Assembly: GCA_032251515.1 (NCBI GenBank)
Contig: JAVVDU010000007.1
Coordinates: 1-64,000 of the forward strand
DNA from: Carthagonibacter sp032251515
GTDB taxonomy: Bacteria > Gemmatimonadota > Gemmatimonadetes > Palauibacterales > Palauibacteraceae
Direction of reading: 5' to 3'
Length of the DNA: 64,000 nt
This document shows positions 8,277 to 16,995 of the stretch, in pieces. Under the pieces are notes generated by a model that was not told the origin of the DNA, did not search any database, and saw only the letters and a list, made by a program, of their open reading frames with translations. Made by a program: the position numbers and the translations under genes. Numbering within the stretch: position 1 is the first letter of the stretch; every line of letters begins with the position of its first letter.

Positions 8277-9650
8277 TCAGATCCCCTGCCGGGACACCCG
8301 GTCGTAGAGCCGCGCGATCGTCTCGATCCCCTTGTGGTAGACGGACATGTCCATCCATTCGTTCGGCGCGTGGGCGTTCCCGCCCGGAGGCGCGAAGCCG
8401 AGCAACAGCACCGGACCGTCGAAGATCTCCTCGAACAGCGGCACGATCGGGATCGATCCGCCCTCCCGCACGTACACGGGCGCCCGCCCGAACGAATCCT
8501 CCAGCGCCGCCGCGGCCGCCTCGAACAGCGGGCTGTCCGGGTCGGCGGCCCACGGCCGGCCGCCGTGTGACCTCTCCACGCGAACGTGTACGCCGCGGGG
8601 CGCGAGGGAGCGCACGTGCCGCGCGAACAGGTCGGCGATCTCGTCGGGATCCTGGTCCGGGACGAGTCGCATCGACACCTTGGCGCGCGCCGTGGCCGGC
8701 AGCACGGTCTTCGCCCCCTCGCCCGTGAACCCGGAGATCATCCCGTTCACGTCGAGCGTGGGCCGATACCACAGCCGCTCGAGCGTGGAGAAGCCTGCCT
8801 CACCGTCGAGGGCGGGCGCACCGGTCTCGGCCCGGAACTCCTCTTCGTCGAACGGCAGGTCGCGCACGGCCGCACGCTCGGCGTCGGTCATCGGGCGTAC
8901 CCGGTCGTAGAAGCCGGGCACGGTCACGCGGCCCTCGTCGTCGCGCAGGCGGGAGAGCATTCCTGCCAGGGCGAGCGCCGGGTTCACCACGGCGCCGCCG
9001 TAGCTGCCGGAGTGGAGGTCGCCGGCCGGCCCGTCCACGAACACCTCGAGGTAGGCGAGCCCCCGCAGGCCCGTCCCGATCGAGGGGATGTCGAGGCCGA
9101 GCATCCCGGTGTCGCTGATCACCACGGCGTCGCAGGCGAGGCGGCGGGAGTGCTCGCGGAGGAATCCCTCCAGGTGCGTGCTGCCGATCTCCTCCTCGCC
9201 CTCGAACACGAACTTCACGTTGACCGGCATCCCGACGCCGGTCCGCAGGCGCGCCTCCAGGGCCTTGATGTGCATGTGCACCTGGCCTTTGTCGTCGTTC
9301 GCGCCGCGCGCGTACAGCCGGCCGTCCCGCATCGTGGGCTCGAAGGGCGGGGTGGTCCACAGCTCCTCGGGGTCCACCGGCTGCACGTCGTAGTGGCCGT
9401 AGACCAGCAGGGTCGGGAGGTCGGGATTCACCACGTGCTCGGCCACCACGAACGGATTGCCGTCGGTCGAAATCACCTCGACCGACTCCACCCCGATGCG
9501 CTCGATCCGCTCCGCCAGCCACTCGGCGCAGTGCCGGACGTCCTTCGCGTACCGGCTCTCGGTGCTCACGCTCGGGATGCGGAGGAACTCGCGCAGCTCC
9601 TGCTCGAACGCCTCGCCTTGCTCCTGGAGGTATTTCGACAGTGTGCTCAT
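8277..9650 (-). CDS. M20 family dipeptidase
   Basis: 457 aa. Zinc-peptidase motifs are complete: GHYDVQP (H86, D88), GANDDKG (bridging Asp about 119), GEEEIGS (general base and ligand Glu about 152-154), SDTG, and a C-terminal HAPNEWM His. The lid/dimerisation domain lies between about 200 and 370. The family cleaves dipeptides or other short peptides; no signal peptide is seen, so it is probably cytoplasmic. The ATG at 9650 overlaps the M1 gene stop (ATGA), making it the last gene of the sigma-factor operon. An alternative ATG at 9665 exists. Together with the M1 enzyme it suggests peptide use as a nutrient. Confidence 0.92.
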   Translation of the reverse strand: MSTLSKYLQEQGEAFEQELREFLRIPSVSTESRYAKDVRHCAEWLAERIERIGVESVEVISTDGNPFVVAEHVVNPDLPTLLVYGHYDVQPVDPEELWTTPPFEPTMRDGRLYARGANDDKGQVHMHIKALEARLRTGVGMPVNVKFVFEGEEEIGSTHLEGFLREHSRRLACDAVVISDTGMLGLDIPSIGTGLRGLAYLEVFVDGPAGDLHSGSYGGAVVNPALALAGMLSRLRDDEGRVTVPGFYDRVRPMTDAERAAVRDLPFDEEEFRAETGAPALDGEAGFSTLERLWYRPTLDVNGMISGFTGEGAKTVLPATARAKVSMRLVPDQDPDEIADLFARHVRSLAPRGVHVRVERSHGGRPWAADPDSPLFEAAAAALEDSFGRAPVYVREGGSIPIVPLFEEIFDGPVLLLGFAPPGGNAHAPNEWMDMSVYHKGIETIARLYDRVSRQGI

Positions 9651-11767
9651 GGCTTCGCTTTCCATTCGTTGTTGCGGCGGTCGATGTCCGGGTAGTAGTG
9701 CTCCGGGTCGACGTGCACGGCGCCGACGTCCCCGTCGAACGGGAGCGTGCGCGTCGCGGTCCGCGTCCCCGCCCACACGGAGGCGGGCCACACGTGGACG
9801 GCGCGGGACCCGTCCGCTCCCTCCAGGTGAATCTCGACGGGCATCACGCCGTCCCGCCGGTTCTCCACCGTGACCTCGACTCCGCCGGCGACGGGCCGGA
9901 CGGAGGCGAGGGCCTGGTCCAGCGTCGCGGTCTCGTAGAACCACGGCTGCCAGAACCAGTCCAGGTCGGTGCCGGCCGCTTCCTCGAACATCCGGAAGAA
10001 GTCCCACGGCGTCGGGTGGCGGAAGGCCCACGTGCGGGCGTACTCGCGGTAGACCGCGTCGAACCGCTCCTCGCCCATCACGTGGCGCAGCGTGTGCATC
10101 AGCGACCCGGGCTTGCTGTACGCGGCCACCGACCGGCCGAACGGGTTCTCGGCGTAGTCGGTGTGTTGCATGATCGGCACCTCCATCTCCATGCGCGCTG
10201 CCTGGAGGTAGCCGTTCATCGACCCGAAGCGGCCCTGCGAGGTGTCGAACAGGTCGTCCATGGCGAGGGCGGTGTTGAAGGTCGTGAGGCCCTCGTCCAT
10301 CCAGGCATACGCCATCTCCTTGGTACCGACGATCATCGGCATCCAGAAGTGGCTCAGCTCGTGGATCACCACGCCGGCGAGGCCGCGACCCGATGCCTGC
10401 CAGGTGATGAAGGTGAGCATCGGGTACTCCATGCCGTTCACCTGCGGCGGGCCCATGGCGGCGGTGGCTTGCGGGTACGGGTAGGGAAGAATGTAGTCGG
10501 AGAAGAACTCGATCGCGTGCTTCGCGTAGAGCGTGGCATCCGCCCACGCCTCCACGTCGGGATCGAACACGTTCTGGATCAGGACCCGCCCCCGGGGCCC
10601 GCCCGTCTCCGCGCCGGTGACGTGCCAGACGTAGCGGTTCGAGGCGGCCCAGGCGAAATCGCGCACGCTGTCGGCGACGAAGCGCCACGTGAGCCTGCCG
10701 TCGCCGCCGGTGCGGGTGGCGCGGCCGGCTTCGCGGTCTGCGGCCGACACGACGGCCACGACGGTGTCGAGCGCCGGCGCGCCGGCCAGGGCGGCGGCCT
10801 GCTCCGGCCGGAGGACCTCCTCGGGGTTGGCGAGATCGCCCGTCCCGACGGCCACCCAGCCAGCGGGCAGGTCGAGCTCGACCTCGAAGCGACCGTAGCC
10901 GACGTAGAACTCCCCGTTCCCGAGGTAGGGGCTGCGGTCCCAGCCCCAGATGTCGTCGTACACCGCGACCTGCGGGTACCACTGGGCCACGTTGAACACC
11001 TCGTGGTCGAGGTGGCCTGCCCGGAAGCCCCCGCCGCCCGAGACGGTGAACCCCCAGTCCACCTCGAGCGTCACGGAGTCGCCCGGCGCCACGGGATCGG
11101 CGAACTGGACGGTGGCGAGCGTCCCGTCGATCCGGTATCCCGCTCCCTCGGGACGCACGAAGCGGCCGTCCTCGAACCGGGGCGCGGGAAGCGTGTCCAG
11201 CGCCGTGCCCGCGAGGGCGATCCGCGCGATGTCCATCCCCCCGGTCAGGGTCACGGCGCGGTTCCGGGCCACGCCCTCCGCGAACACGTTCTGATAGAGG
11301 TGCAGGACCAGCGACCCGACCTCGTCCGGACTCCCGTTGTGCCAGGTGATCGCGGCGCTTCCCGTCACCCGGGCCGTCTCCGGGTCGAGCGCGGCGCGGA
11401 TCCGGTAGTCGGTGCGAGGCTGCCACCAGGCGGGGCCGGGGCGGCCGTCGGGCGAGCGGGTGCCCCGTTCCACCGCGGCCTCGTAGCGGGACGGGGGACG
11501 GACCGGCAGGTAGACGGGAGCGTCCGACACGAGACCGGCCCCGTCGAGCGCCGAAGCCGGGGCGGCGCCCGCGGCCGGAGACAGGTGCGCGTCGGACTCC
11601 TGCCCCCGGGCGGGCGCACCTGCCGCGGCGGCGCTCGCGAGCGCCACGAGGGCCACCGCGATGCGCCGGAGCCCGGGTCGTGGGCCGTGCCGCCGGGGAA
11701 TCGTTCCACACGTTCGGTCCATCCTCAGCATCCGTCCCATCCGTTCCATCCGTCCCATCCTTCCCAT
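9647..11767 (-). CDS. Secreted M1 family metallopeptidase
   Basis: Up to 706 aa. Zinc site HELSHFW...WMDEGL is the HExxH-(18)-E motif of gluzincins, and NGMEYPML stands for the GxMEN substrate motif. The N-terminal beta domain and catalytic domain are present; the large C-terminal helical domain of classical aminopeptidase N is short. A signal peptide (RRIAVALVALASAAAAGAPARGQ) follows a strange start of repeated Met-Gly-Arg codons derived from a 9-nt DNA repeat. The true start may be any of several in-frame ATGs between 11767 and 11713. It sits 3 bp after luxC and overlaps the M20 gene. Confidence 0.9.
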   Translation of the reverse strand: MGRMGRMERMGRMLRMDRTCGTIPRRHGPRPGLRRIAVALVALASAAAAGAPARGQESDAHLSPAAGAAPASALDGAGLVSDAPVYLPVRPPSRYEAAVERGTRSPDGRPGPAWWQPRTDYRIRAALDPETARVTGSAAITWHNGSPDEVGSLVLHLYQNVFAEGVARNRAVTLTGGMDIARIALAGTALDTLPAPRFEDGRFVRPEGAGYRIDGTLATVQFADPVAPGDSVTLEVDWGFTVSGGGGFRAGHLDHEVFNVAQWYPQVAVYDDIWGWDRSPYLGNGEFYVGYGRFEVELDLPAGWVAVGTGDLANPEEVLRPEQAAALAGAPALDTVVAVVSAADREAGRATRTGGDGRLTWRFVADSVRDFAWAASNRYVWHVTGAETGGPRGRVLIQNVFDPDVEAWADATLYAKHAIEFFSDYILPYPYPQATAAMGPPQVNGMEYPMLTFITWQASGRGLAGVVIHELSHFWMPMIVGTKEMAYAWMDEGLTTFNTALAMDDLFDTSQGRFGSMNGYLQAARMEMEVPIMQHTDYAENPFGRSVAAYSKPGSLMHTLRHVMGEERFDAVYREYARTWAFRHPTPWDFFRMFEEAAGTDLDWFWQPWFYETATLDQALASVRPVAGGVEVTVENRRDGVMPVEIHLEGADGSRAVHVWPASVWAGTRTATRTLPFDGDVGAVHVDPEHYYPDIDRRNNEWKAKP

Positions 11768-11769
11768 CG
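11713..11769 (-). repeat. 9-nt tandem repeat at the start of the M1 peptidase gene
   Basis: On the minus strand the unit GATGGGACG / GATGGAACG / GATGCTGAG is repeated about five times. Being a multiple of three, each unit adds an in-frame ATG without shifting the frame, so copy number could alter the translation start. Confidence 0.6.
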
Positions 11770-11770
11770 T

Positions 11771-13228
11771 TCAGCCTGCCGCGTCTTCCCAGTCGGTCCA
11801 GGAGAGCAGGGGCAGGATCTGGTGTTTTCCCTCGTGGCGCCAGTCGGCGGGCGGCCAGGCCAGCCTGCCGAGCGGCGCGACGCGGCTCGTCCCCAGCGCG
11901 GCCGCGCCCTCGGCCAGCTCGGCGAGCCCCCGGTCGCCCGCCGTTCCGATCGCCTGGATGCGCCGCTCCAGCGGGGCGAGCAGCGCGAGCAGGGCCGCTA
12001 CATCGGGCACGGCGTGCACCCACACGGTGCGCGGCAGGGCCGTGGACGCGATGCCCGGCTCGCCCCCGGCGAGGACCGTCCAGGAGAGGTCCTCCGGCCC
12101 GAACACCCGCCCGGGCGAGGCGCCCTGCGCCAGTCCCGCGAACTCCGCCTCGGCCCGCACGGCGCGGATCCGCACCGCCTCGTCGGAGGACAGCGGGGGC
12201 GGCGGGCGGCGGGCGGCCTCGGCGGCCAGCGCTTCGGCCACGGCCGCCCCGGCGTCCAGGGCGTCGCCGCCCACCACGAACACGAGACGCGGGGAGACGC
12301 AGCCCCGCTGTTCGTAGGCGCACACGTCCCGCGCGAGGGCCGCGGCGGTGCCGGGCGGCGCATCGGGCAGCAGGACGGCGATGCCCGTGCGGGGCCCGTA
12401 AACGAGGAGGTCGGCGGCCGCGCCGACGCGGGCGCGCACGCCGGCGACGGCCTCCGCGCCGCCGTACACGACCACGGTGCCGGCGCGCGCGCTCCAGGCC
12501 TCCCAGGCCGGCGCGGCTTCGTCCGCGGGCCACCACGTCACGGCGACCGTCCGGCCGAGCAGCGGATCCTCCTGCGCCAGCAGGCGCGCGAACAGGGCGG
12601 GAAGGCCGGGCTCGCGAGCCGAGACGCGGGCCAGCAGGCCGGAGCGGGCGAGCAGGCCGCGCAGCAGGGCCGTGACGCCCACGCCGGGCACGTTGCCCGA
12701 CAGGACGAGGAACTGCAGGGGAGCCCCGAGGGCGCGGCGACGACGGCCGGGCCGATCCGGATCCGGCCGGAAGGCATCCAGCACCGCGGGGTCGCCGAGC
12801 TCGCGCTCCAGCAGGTCCGCGAGCGCGTCGCGCCGCCACACCTCGGCCATGTCCCGCAGGGTCCGCCCGGAGGCCGCGGCGCTCCAGCCCAGCTCGCGGC
12901 CGAGGACGTCGGCGGCCTCGCGCCCGGCCGGGTCCCCCGGATCGGCGAGGCGGCCCGCGGCGCGTGACGCGGCGTCGAGGACCTCGGCGAGGCGGCGCTC
13001 CCGCCGGGCCTCGAGGGCGGCGGCGCGGACCTCGCTGGCCACGTGTATCGCCTGCGCGGTGGTCAGGCGCGGGGCCCGGACCCGTCCGCCCGTCTCCGTC
13101 GTGGCCTCGTACTCGCCCGCCACGGCCTCGGAATCGAGGCCCGGCAGGTGCCAGCAACGACCGGACGGTGGATCGGGCCGTTTCGCTGAGGCCGGTCCTG
13201 CCCGTCCCGCGGCCGGCGGCTCAGGCAT
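11771..13228 (-). CDS. LuxC-family acyl-CoA reductase
   Basis: 485 aa, close to the usual LuxC length. The ALDH-like fold is indicated by SGNVPGVG (about 177-184), VVYGGAEAV and the nucleophile region CAYEQRGCVSP, with Cys310 as the likely acyl-accepting residue. LuxC reduces an acyl thioester to an aldehyde using NADPH. It overlaps the upstream LuxE-like gene by 8 nt (ATGCCTGA), as expected of partners. No luciferase (luxAB) or thioesterase (luxD) is near. The first 50 residues are Pro/Ala-rich and variable, so a later start is possible. The physiological aldehyde product is unknown. Confidence 0.85.
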   Translation of the reverse strand: MPEPPAAGRAGPASAKRPDPPSGRCWHLPGLDSEAVAGEYEATTETGGRVRAPRLTTAQAIHVASEVRAAALEARRERRLAEVLDAASRAAGRLADPGDPAGREAADVLGRELGWSAAASGRTLRDMAEVWRRDALADLLERELGDPAVLDAFRPDPDRPGRRRRALGAPLQFLVLSGNVPGVGVTALLRGLLARSGLLARVSAREPGLPALFARLLAQEDPLLGRTVAVTWWPADEAAPAWEAWSARAGTVVVYGGAEAVAGVRARVGAAADLLVYGPRTGIAVLLPDAPPGTAAALARDVCAYEQRGCVSPRLVFVVGGDALDAGAAVAEALAAEAARRPPPPLSSDEAVRIRAVRAEAEFAGLAQGASPGRVFGPEDLSWTVLAGGEPGIASTALPRTVWVHAVPDVAALLALLAPLERRIQAIGTAGDRGLAELAEGAAALGTSRVAPLGRLAWPPADWRHEGKHQILPLLSWTDWEDAAG

Positions 13229-14333
13229 CCTGCCGCTCCTGGGCCGCCAGCAGCTCGGCCGTGGCCAGCGAGCAGCCGCGCGGCGGCGCCCCGGGAGTGC
13301 GCCCCAGCCACCGCACCGTCCCATCCTCCACTACGCCGCGGTCCTCCGTCAGGACGGCGAGGACGGACCCGGCGTTGGCGAGGTCCCAGTGGCAGAGGAT
13401 CCCCTCCTCCCCGTCCGGGCGCGGCGCGAGCGACACGGGGTCCAGCGCCGCGGTCCGCAGCCACGGCGGGCCGTGCAGGAGGCCGGGGCCCCGACCGCGG
13501 GCGTAGCGCTGCGACAGGAGCTCGGTCATCCCGAACTCGTTCACCGCCCGGTCGGCGTCGAGACCGAGCGCGGGAAGGAGACAGTCCAGCACCGCGTCGC
13601 GGTCGAGGCCGGCGCGCCCCTTCGTCCCGCCCGTATCCATCACCAGCGACCCCGGCGGGAGGGGTGGCCCGCCGGTCGCGCCTTCCCGCCGATCCGCCCA
13701 GGCGGCCAGTGCGAGGGTCGTGCCGAGCACCGCGACGGGCGACCCGTCGGCGGTGGCCGCGGCGAGGGCCGCAGCGAGCGCAGCCCAGTCGATGCCCTCC
13801 GCGCCGGCGAGACACCGGGACCCGGGGGCGCCGAACGCCTGCCGCACGTCCTCCAGCATCCAGCTCAGCGACGAGTGCGGCGCCGCGGTCGGCGGCGGCA
13901 CGAGGGTCAGGATCCGCACGGGGGGCGCGCCGGCGAGCACGAACCGCCGGAAGGCGGCGCGCAGCGAGGTGCGGTACAGGCCCGGATCGAGGACGAGGTG
14001 CCGGCCGCGCCGCGCCGCGCCGCCGGTGGTGCCGCTCGTGAGGAAGGTCAGGGCCGCCGCGTCCGTCGGTCCCGCCACCAGGTCGACGGCCCGGAAGGCC
14101 GCGGTCGGCACCGGGGGCACGTCGCGCCACGAGCGGACGGTGCCCGGCCCGGCGCCGCGGGCGCGGCACCAGGCGCGGTACGGGGCGTTCGTCTCGAACT
14201 GGAGCGCGAAGGCGCGGAGGGCGAGCTCATCGAACCGGCCGTCGGGCCAGGGAGCGCCGTCCCACGTCGTGAAGGCCTCCTTCAAGTCGGCGGCGAGCGA
14301 CGGGAATCCGCCGGGGGCGGCGGCCCGCGTCAC
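13221..14333 (-). CDS. LuxE-like acyl-protein synthetase (PaaK/ANL type)
   Basis: 370 aa from a GTG that overlaps the upstream stop (GTGA). The adenylation motif FLTSGTTGG and a downstream MDTGGTKG motif identify the ANL/LuxE family. The C-terminus ends RGCSLATAELL with Cys354, 16 residues from the end, matching the position of the acylated Cys known in Photobacterium LuxE. Known role: activate a fatty acid as acyl-AMP, load it on that Cys and pass it to LuxC. The tight pairing with LuxC supports this. Longer upstream frames are shadows of the PDZ gene. Confidence 0.82.
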   Translation of the reverse strand: MTRAAAPGGFPSLAADLKEAFTTWDGAPWPDGRFDELALRAFALQFETNAPYRAWCRARGAGPGTVRSWRDVPPVPTAAFRAVDLVAGPTDAAALTFLTSGTTGGAARRGRHLVLDPGLYRTSLRAAFRRFVLAGAPPVRILTLVPPPTAAPHSSLSWMLEDVRQAFGAPGSRCLAGAEGIDWAALAAALAAATADGSPVAVLGTTLALAAWADRREGATGGPPLPPGSLVMDTGGTKGRAGLDRDAVLDCLLPALGLDADRAVNEFGMTELLSQRYARGRGPGLLHGPPWLRTAALDPVSLAPRPDGEEGILCHWDLANAGSVLAVLTEDRGVVEDGTVRWLGRTPGAPPRGCSLATAELLAAQERQDA

Positions 14334-15589
14334 GGCGTCGCCAGCGTGCCGGAGCGGATCTCTCCCTTCCGCACCCACTCGACCGCCACGGGACTGCCGG
14401 CCGCCGCCACGATGGCGCGGCGCAGGTCGTCCACGGACCGGATCCCACTGCCCCCGGCCCGCACGATCACGTCGCCGCCCCGCAACCCGAGCATCGCGGC
14501 CGGCGTTCCCGGGATCACCCGGAGGACGAGCAGTCCCGCCTCCGCTCCCTCGAAGTACTCCGCCAGGTCCGCGTCCAGCGTCCGGAACTCGGCGCCGGCG
14601 AGCCGCCGGCCCGGCGCGAGGAGGGACTCGAGCTCCGGGGACGCCGGCGGCGCGAGCCCTTCCGCACCACCCATCCGCCCCGCACGCGCCGGCCATCCCC
14701 CGGTGCCCTCGTCCGGTTCCCCGCCCCGGACCGTCCGCCGTCCCGCTTCCCTGCGCCCCGTATCGAAGCTCACGAGACTGTCGATCCGGATACGCGCGAC
14801 CCGCATCGCCTTCTCCCGTGCCTCGACGAGTCGCTCGGCGAGCTCGCGGTTCGCGACCACGAAACCGGATGGGAGCGGCGGAAGATCCCGGCCGTCTTCC
14901 CCTCCGTCCGACACGTGGATGCGGACCCGTCCCTCGCCGTCCTCGCCCACGAACACGACCCGCGATCCCGGCGGGGCGAGCGAGTCGATGCGCACGGTGA
15001 ACGCGAGGGAATCCGGCGACCCCGGGAGCCGGAAGGCGAACGTCCCGGCGCGCCCGCCCGGGCCCGGCGCCTGCCGTTCGAAGCGCAGGAAGCCGCCCGG
15101 CAGTCGCTCCTCCGGCGTCACCCGCAGGTCGAGGCGTGCTTCATCGCGCACGACGGTGACGGTCACGTCCCGCCCGGGCTGCAGGTCCGCCAGCGCCTTC
15201 CGGCCCTCCGGGCCGTCGAGCGACGCGCCGTCCACGGCCAGGATCCGGTCGCCGGGACGCATCCCGGCCCGCTCCCCCGGACCGCCCGGCAGGAGAGACA
15301 GGACCTGCCGCCCCGCCTCGCAGCCGGGCGCCCCGGGAGCGCAGGCGGGCGCCAGGTAGACGCCGATCCGGGCGCGGGGATGCCCCTCGACGATCCACTC
15401 CCAGGTCGGCGGCGGCGGAGCCGGACGCGCGGCGCGTGGCGCGGGCGGACGGGCGGGCGCCTCGGCTTCCTGCGCGGTCAGGGGCGCGGCCAGTGGTCCG
15501 GCCCCGCCCGCGAGCCCCGCCGCCAGGGCCAGCGCGCCCGCGGCGGCCGTGCGCCGCCACATCCCTGCGGGTCTCCACATCCCGGACAT
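14330..15589 (-). CDS. Exported protein with two PDZ domains
   Basis: 419 aa. Signal peptide at the N-terminus (AAAGALALAAGLAGGAGPLAAPLTAQ). PDZ domain 1 at about 65-155 (GVYLAP, ERAGMRPGDRILAVDG); PDZ domain 2 at the C-terminus (AAMLGLRGGDVIVRAGG). No serine or metalloprotease motif lies between, so it is a periplasmic adaptor or sensor rather than a DegP. It follows the anti-sigma gene by 14 bp, a context that suggests a role in envelope-stress sensing by binding exposed C-termini, by analogy with RseB/DegS systems. Start 15589 has an alternative ATG 9 nt downstream. Confidence 0.8.
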   Translation of the reverse strand: MSGMWRPAGMWRRTAAAGALALAAGLAGGAGPLAAPLTAQEAEAPARPPAPRAARPAPPPPTWEWIVEGHPRARIGVYLAPACAPGAPGCEAGRQVLSLLPGGPGERAGMRPGDRILAVDGASLDGPEGRKALADLQPGRDVTVTVVRDEARLDLRVTPEERLPGGFLRFERQAPGPGGRAGTFAFRLPGSPDSLAFTVRIDSLAPPGSRVVFVGEDGEGRVRIHVSDGGEDGRDLPPLPSGFVVANRELAERLVEAREKAMRVARIRIDSLVSFDTGRREAGRRTVRGGEPDEGTGGWPARAGRMGGAEGLAPPASPELESLLAPGRRLAGAEFRTLDADLAEYFEGAEAGLLVLRVIPGTPAAMLGLRGGDVIVRAGGSGIRSVDDLRRAIVAAAGSPVAVEWVRKGEIRSGTLATP

Positions 15590-15603
15590 CCTCGGCACCC
15601 CGC

Positions 15604-16356
15604 TCAGTACTCCGCCGCCGTAAACCGCAGCGTGCGGTCCAGTTCTCCGGCCATCCGGTCGCGCCTGTCCACCACGTCGAACAGGAAGTTGTTGAGCACC
15701 GGGTCGGCCGGGGCCTGGCGCAGCGCCTCGCGCGACGCCTCGACCAGGGCGTCCAGCTCCATCAGCCGCTCCGCCATGCGGGCCGGGTCTCCCTCCGCCC
15801 CCGGACCGAGCGTCTCGTCCCGCAGTGCCTCCAGCTCCGCCACGGTCCGCAGGTACCCCTCCGCCCCGCCGGCGTCGGCCAGGGCCTGCGTGGTGGCGAC
15901 CGGTTCTTCCGCCGCCGCCAGCGGGCCATCGTCGGCGCCGGTGCCGGCGCCGGTCCCGCCGGGGCCGAGCGACCGGCCCACCACGAGCCCCGCCGCGAAC
16001 AGGCCGACCACCGCCGCTGCCCACAGCGGGCGGACCCCGCCCGGAAAGGCGAGGACCCGCGCGCGCGGCGCCGTCCGGTGGACGCGCGCATCCCCGGGCG
16101 GTCGGCCGCGCGAGCCGGACGCGGCCGCCCGACCCGCCTCGCCCTCCTCGCCGCCGAGTGCCCGCTCGAGACGCCGCCAGCCGTCCGCCGGGGCGTCGAG
16201 GTCGGGCAGGGCCGAGAGGGCCATGCGCATGCGGCTCATCCGCTCGTACTCGCTCGCGCACGCCTGGCAGGCCGCGAGGTGCGCCTCGCCGCCCTCCACG
16301 CTCCCCGGTTCGTCCAGCAGGAGCGAGATCCGCTCCGGGCTCAGGTGCTCAGACAT
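15604..16356 (-). CDS. Zinc-binding anti-sigma factor (ZAS type)
   Basis: 250 aa. The N-terminus carries HLAACQACASE, the HxxxCxxC zinc motif of anti-sigma domains. One membrane segment lies at about 112-131 (LWAAAVVGLFAAGLVVGRSL), followed by a periplasmic helical region rich in Glu/Ala. It would hold the adjacent ECF sigma factor at the membrane and release it on a signal. The ATG overlaps the sigma gene by 8 nt. The periplasmic domain has no family I know. Confidence 0.88.
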   Translation of the reverse strand: MSEHLSPERISLLLDEPGSVEGGEAHLAACQACASEYERMSRMRMALSALPDLDAPADGWRRLERALGGEEGEAGRAAASGSRGRPPGDARVHRTAPRARVLAFPGGVRPLWAAAVVGLFAAGLVVGRSLGPGGTGAGTGADDGPLAAAEEPVATTQALADAGGAEGYLRTVAELEALRDETLGPGAEGDPARMAERLMELDALVEASREALRQAPADPVLNNFLFDVVDRRDRMAGELDRTLRFTAAEY

Positions 16357-16924
16357 GTCGTTCCGCCCCTTCCGTCGTCTCCAGCTCTACGACCTCGGTC
16401 CGTCTCCCGGCCGGCTCCAGCAGGTCCCGCATCCGGGCCCGGGCCTTGTGCAGCTGCGACTTCGAGGTTCCCACGGTCACCCCGAGCCGCTGGGCGATCT
16501 CCTCGTGCGTCCACCCCTCGACGTCGTGCAGCACCAGCACCCGCCGGTACCCCTCCGGCAGCCGGTCGATGGCGCGCTCCAGCACGCGCTGCGTCAGCAT
16601 CGCGCCGTCCCCGGGCGACCGCTGCGCCGGCGCCGGCGCCCCCTGTTCCACCTCCGGGCGGCGGCCGGAGCGGCGCAGCGCGTTCAGCGCCGTGTTCACC
16701 GCCAGCCGGTGCATCCAGGTGCCGAACGCGGCATCGCCCCGGAACGTGCCCAGCCGGTCGAAGGCGCGGAGCCACGCGTCGTGCGCGACGTCCTCCGCGG
16801 CGTGGTCGTCGCCCACCAGCCGGCGGACGACCGAAAAGACCCGCCCCGCGTGCGCCGCGTACAACTCGCCCATCGCGCCGCGGTCGCCCGCGCACGCCCG
16901 CTCGAGGAGCCGCGCCTCGTTCAC
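16349..16924 (-). CDS. ECF (RpoE-type) sigma factor
   Basis: 191 aa from a GTG at 16924; no in-frame ATG lies nearby. Region 2 includes ELYAAHAGRVFSVVRRLVGD and the AEDVAHDAWLRAF segment; region 4 includes LPEGYRRVLVLHDVEGWTHE and the helix-turn-helix IAQRLGVTVGTSKSQLHKAR. It is the first gene of a minus-strand series overlapped down to 8277. ECF factors usually drive their own operon, so the LuxC/LuxE and peptidase genes are probable targets. Confidence 0.93.
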   Translation of the reverse strand: MNEARLLERACAGDRGAMGELYAAHAGRVFSVVRRLVGDDHAAEDVAHDAWLRAFDRLGTFRGDAAFGTWMHRLAVNTALNALRRSGRRPEVEQGAPAPAQRSPGDGAMLTQRVLERAIDRLPEGYRRVLVLHDVEGWTHEEIAQRLGVTVGTSKSQLHKARARMRDLLEPAGRRTEVVELETTEGAERHV

Positions 16925-16995
16925 CGGCCGATCGTCGCGTCGTTCATGGTCGTCATGGAGTTGGACGCATCCCGGGCGCCGCCGGTTGCCCGGCG

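Noticed and set aside
9641..12967. 1108-codon plus-strand frame
   Set aside because: Shadow of the M1 and LuxC genes, rich in Arg/Gly/Pro/His with no family pattern.
8277..13157. 1626-codon minus frame that includes the M20 gene
   Set aside because: Only the last 457 codons match a protein family; the rest is an out-of-frame reading of the M1 and LuxC genes.
11771..14333. Bioluminescence (lux) operon
   Set aside because: LuxC- and LuxE-like genes are present, but no luxA, luxB or luxD; light production is not supported.
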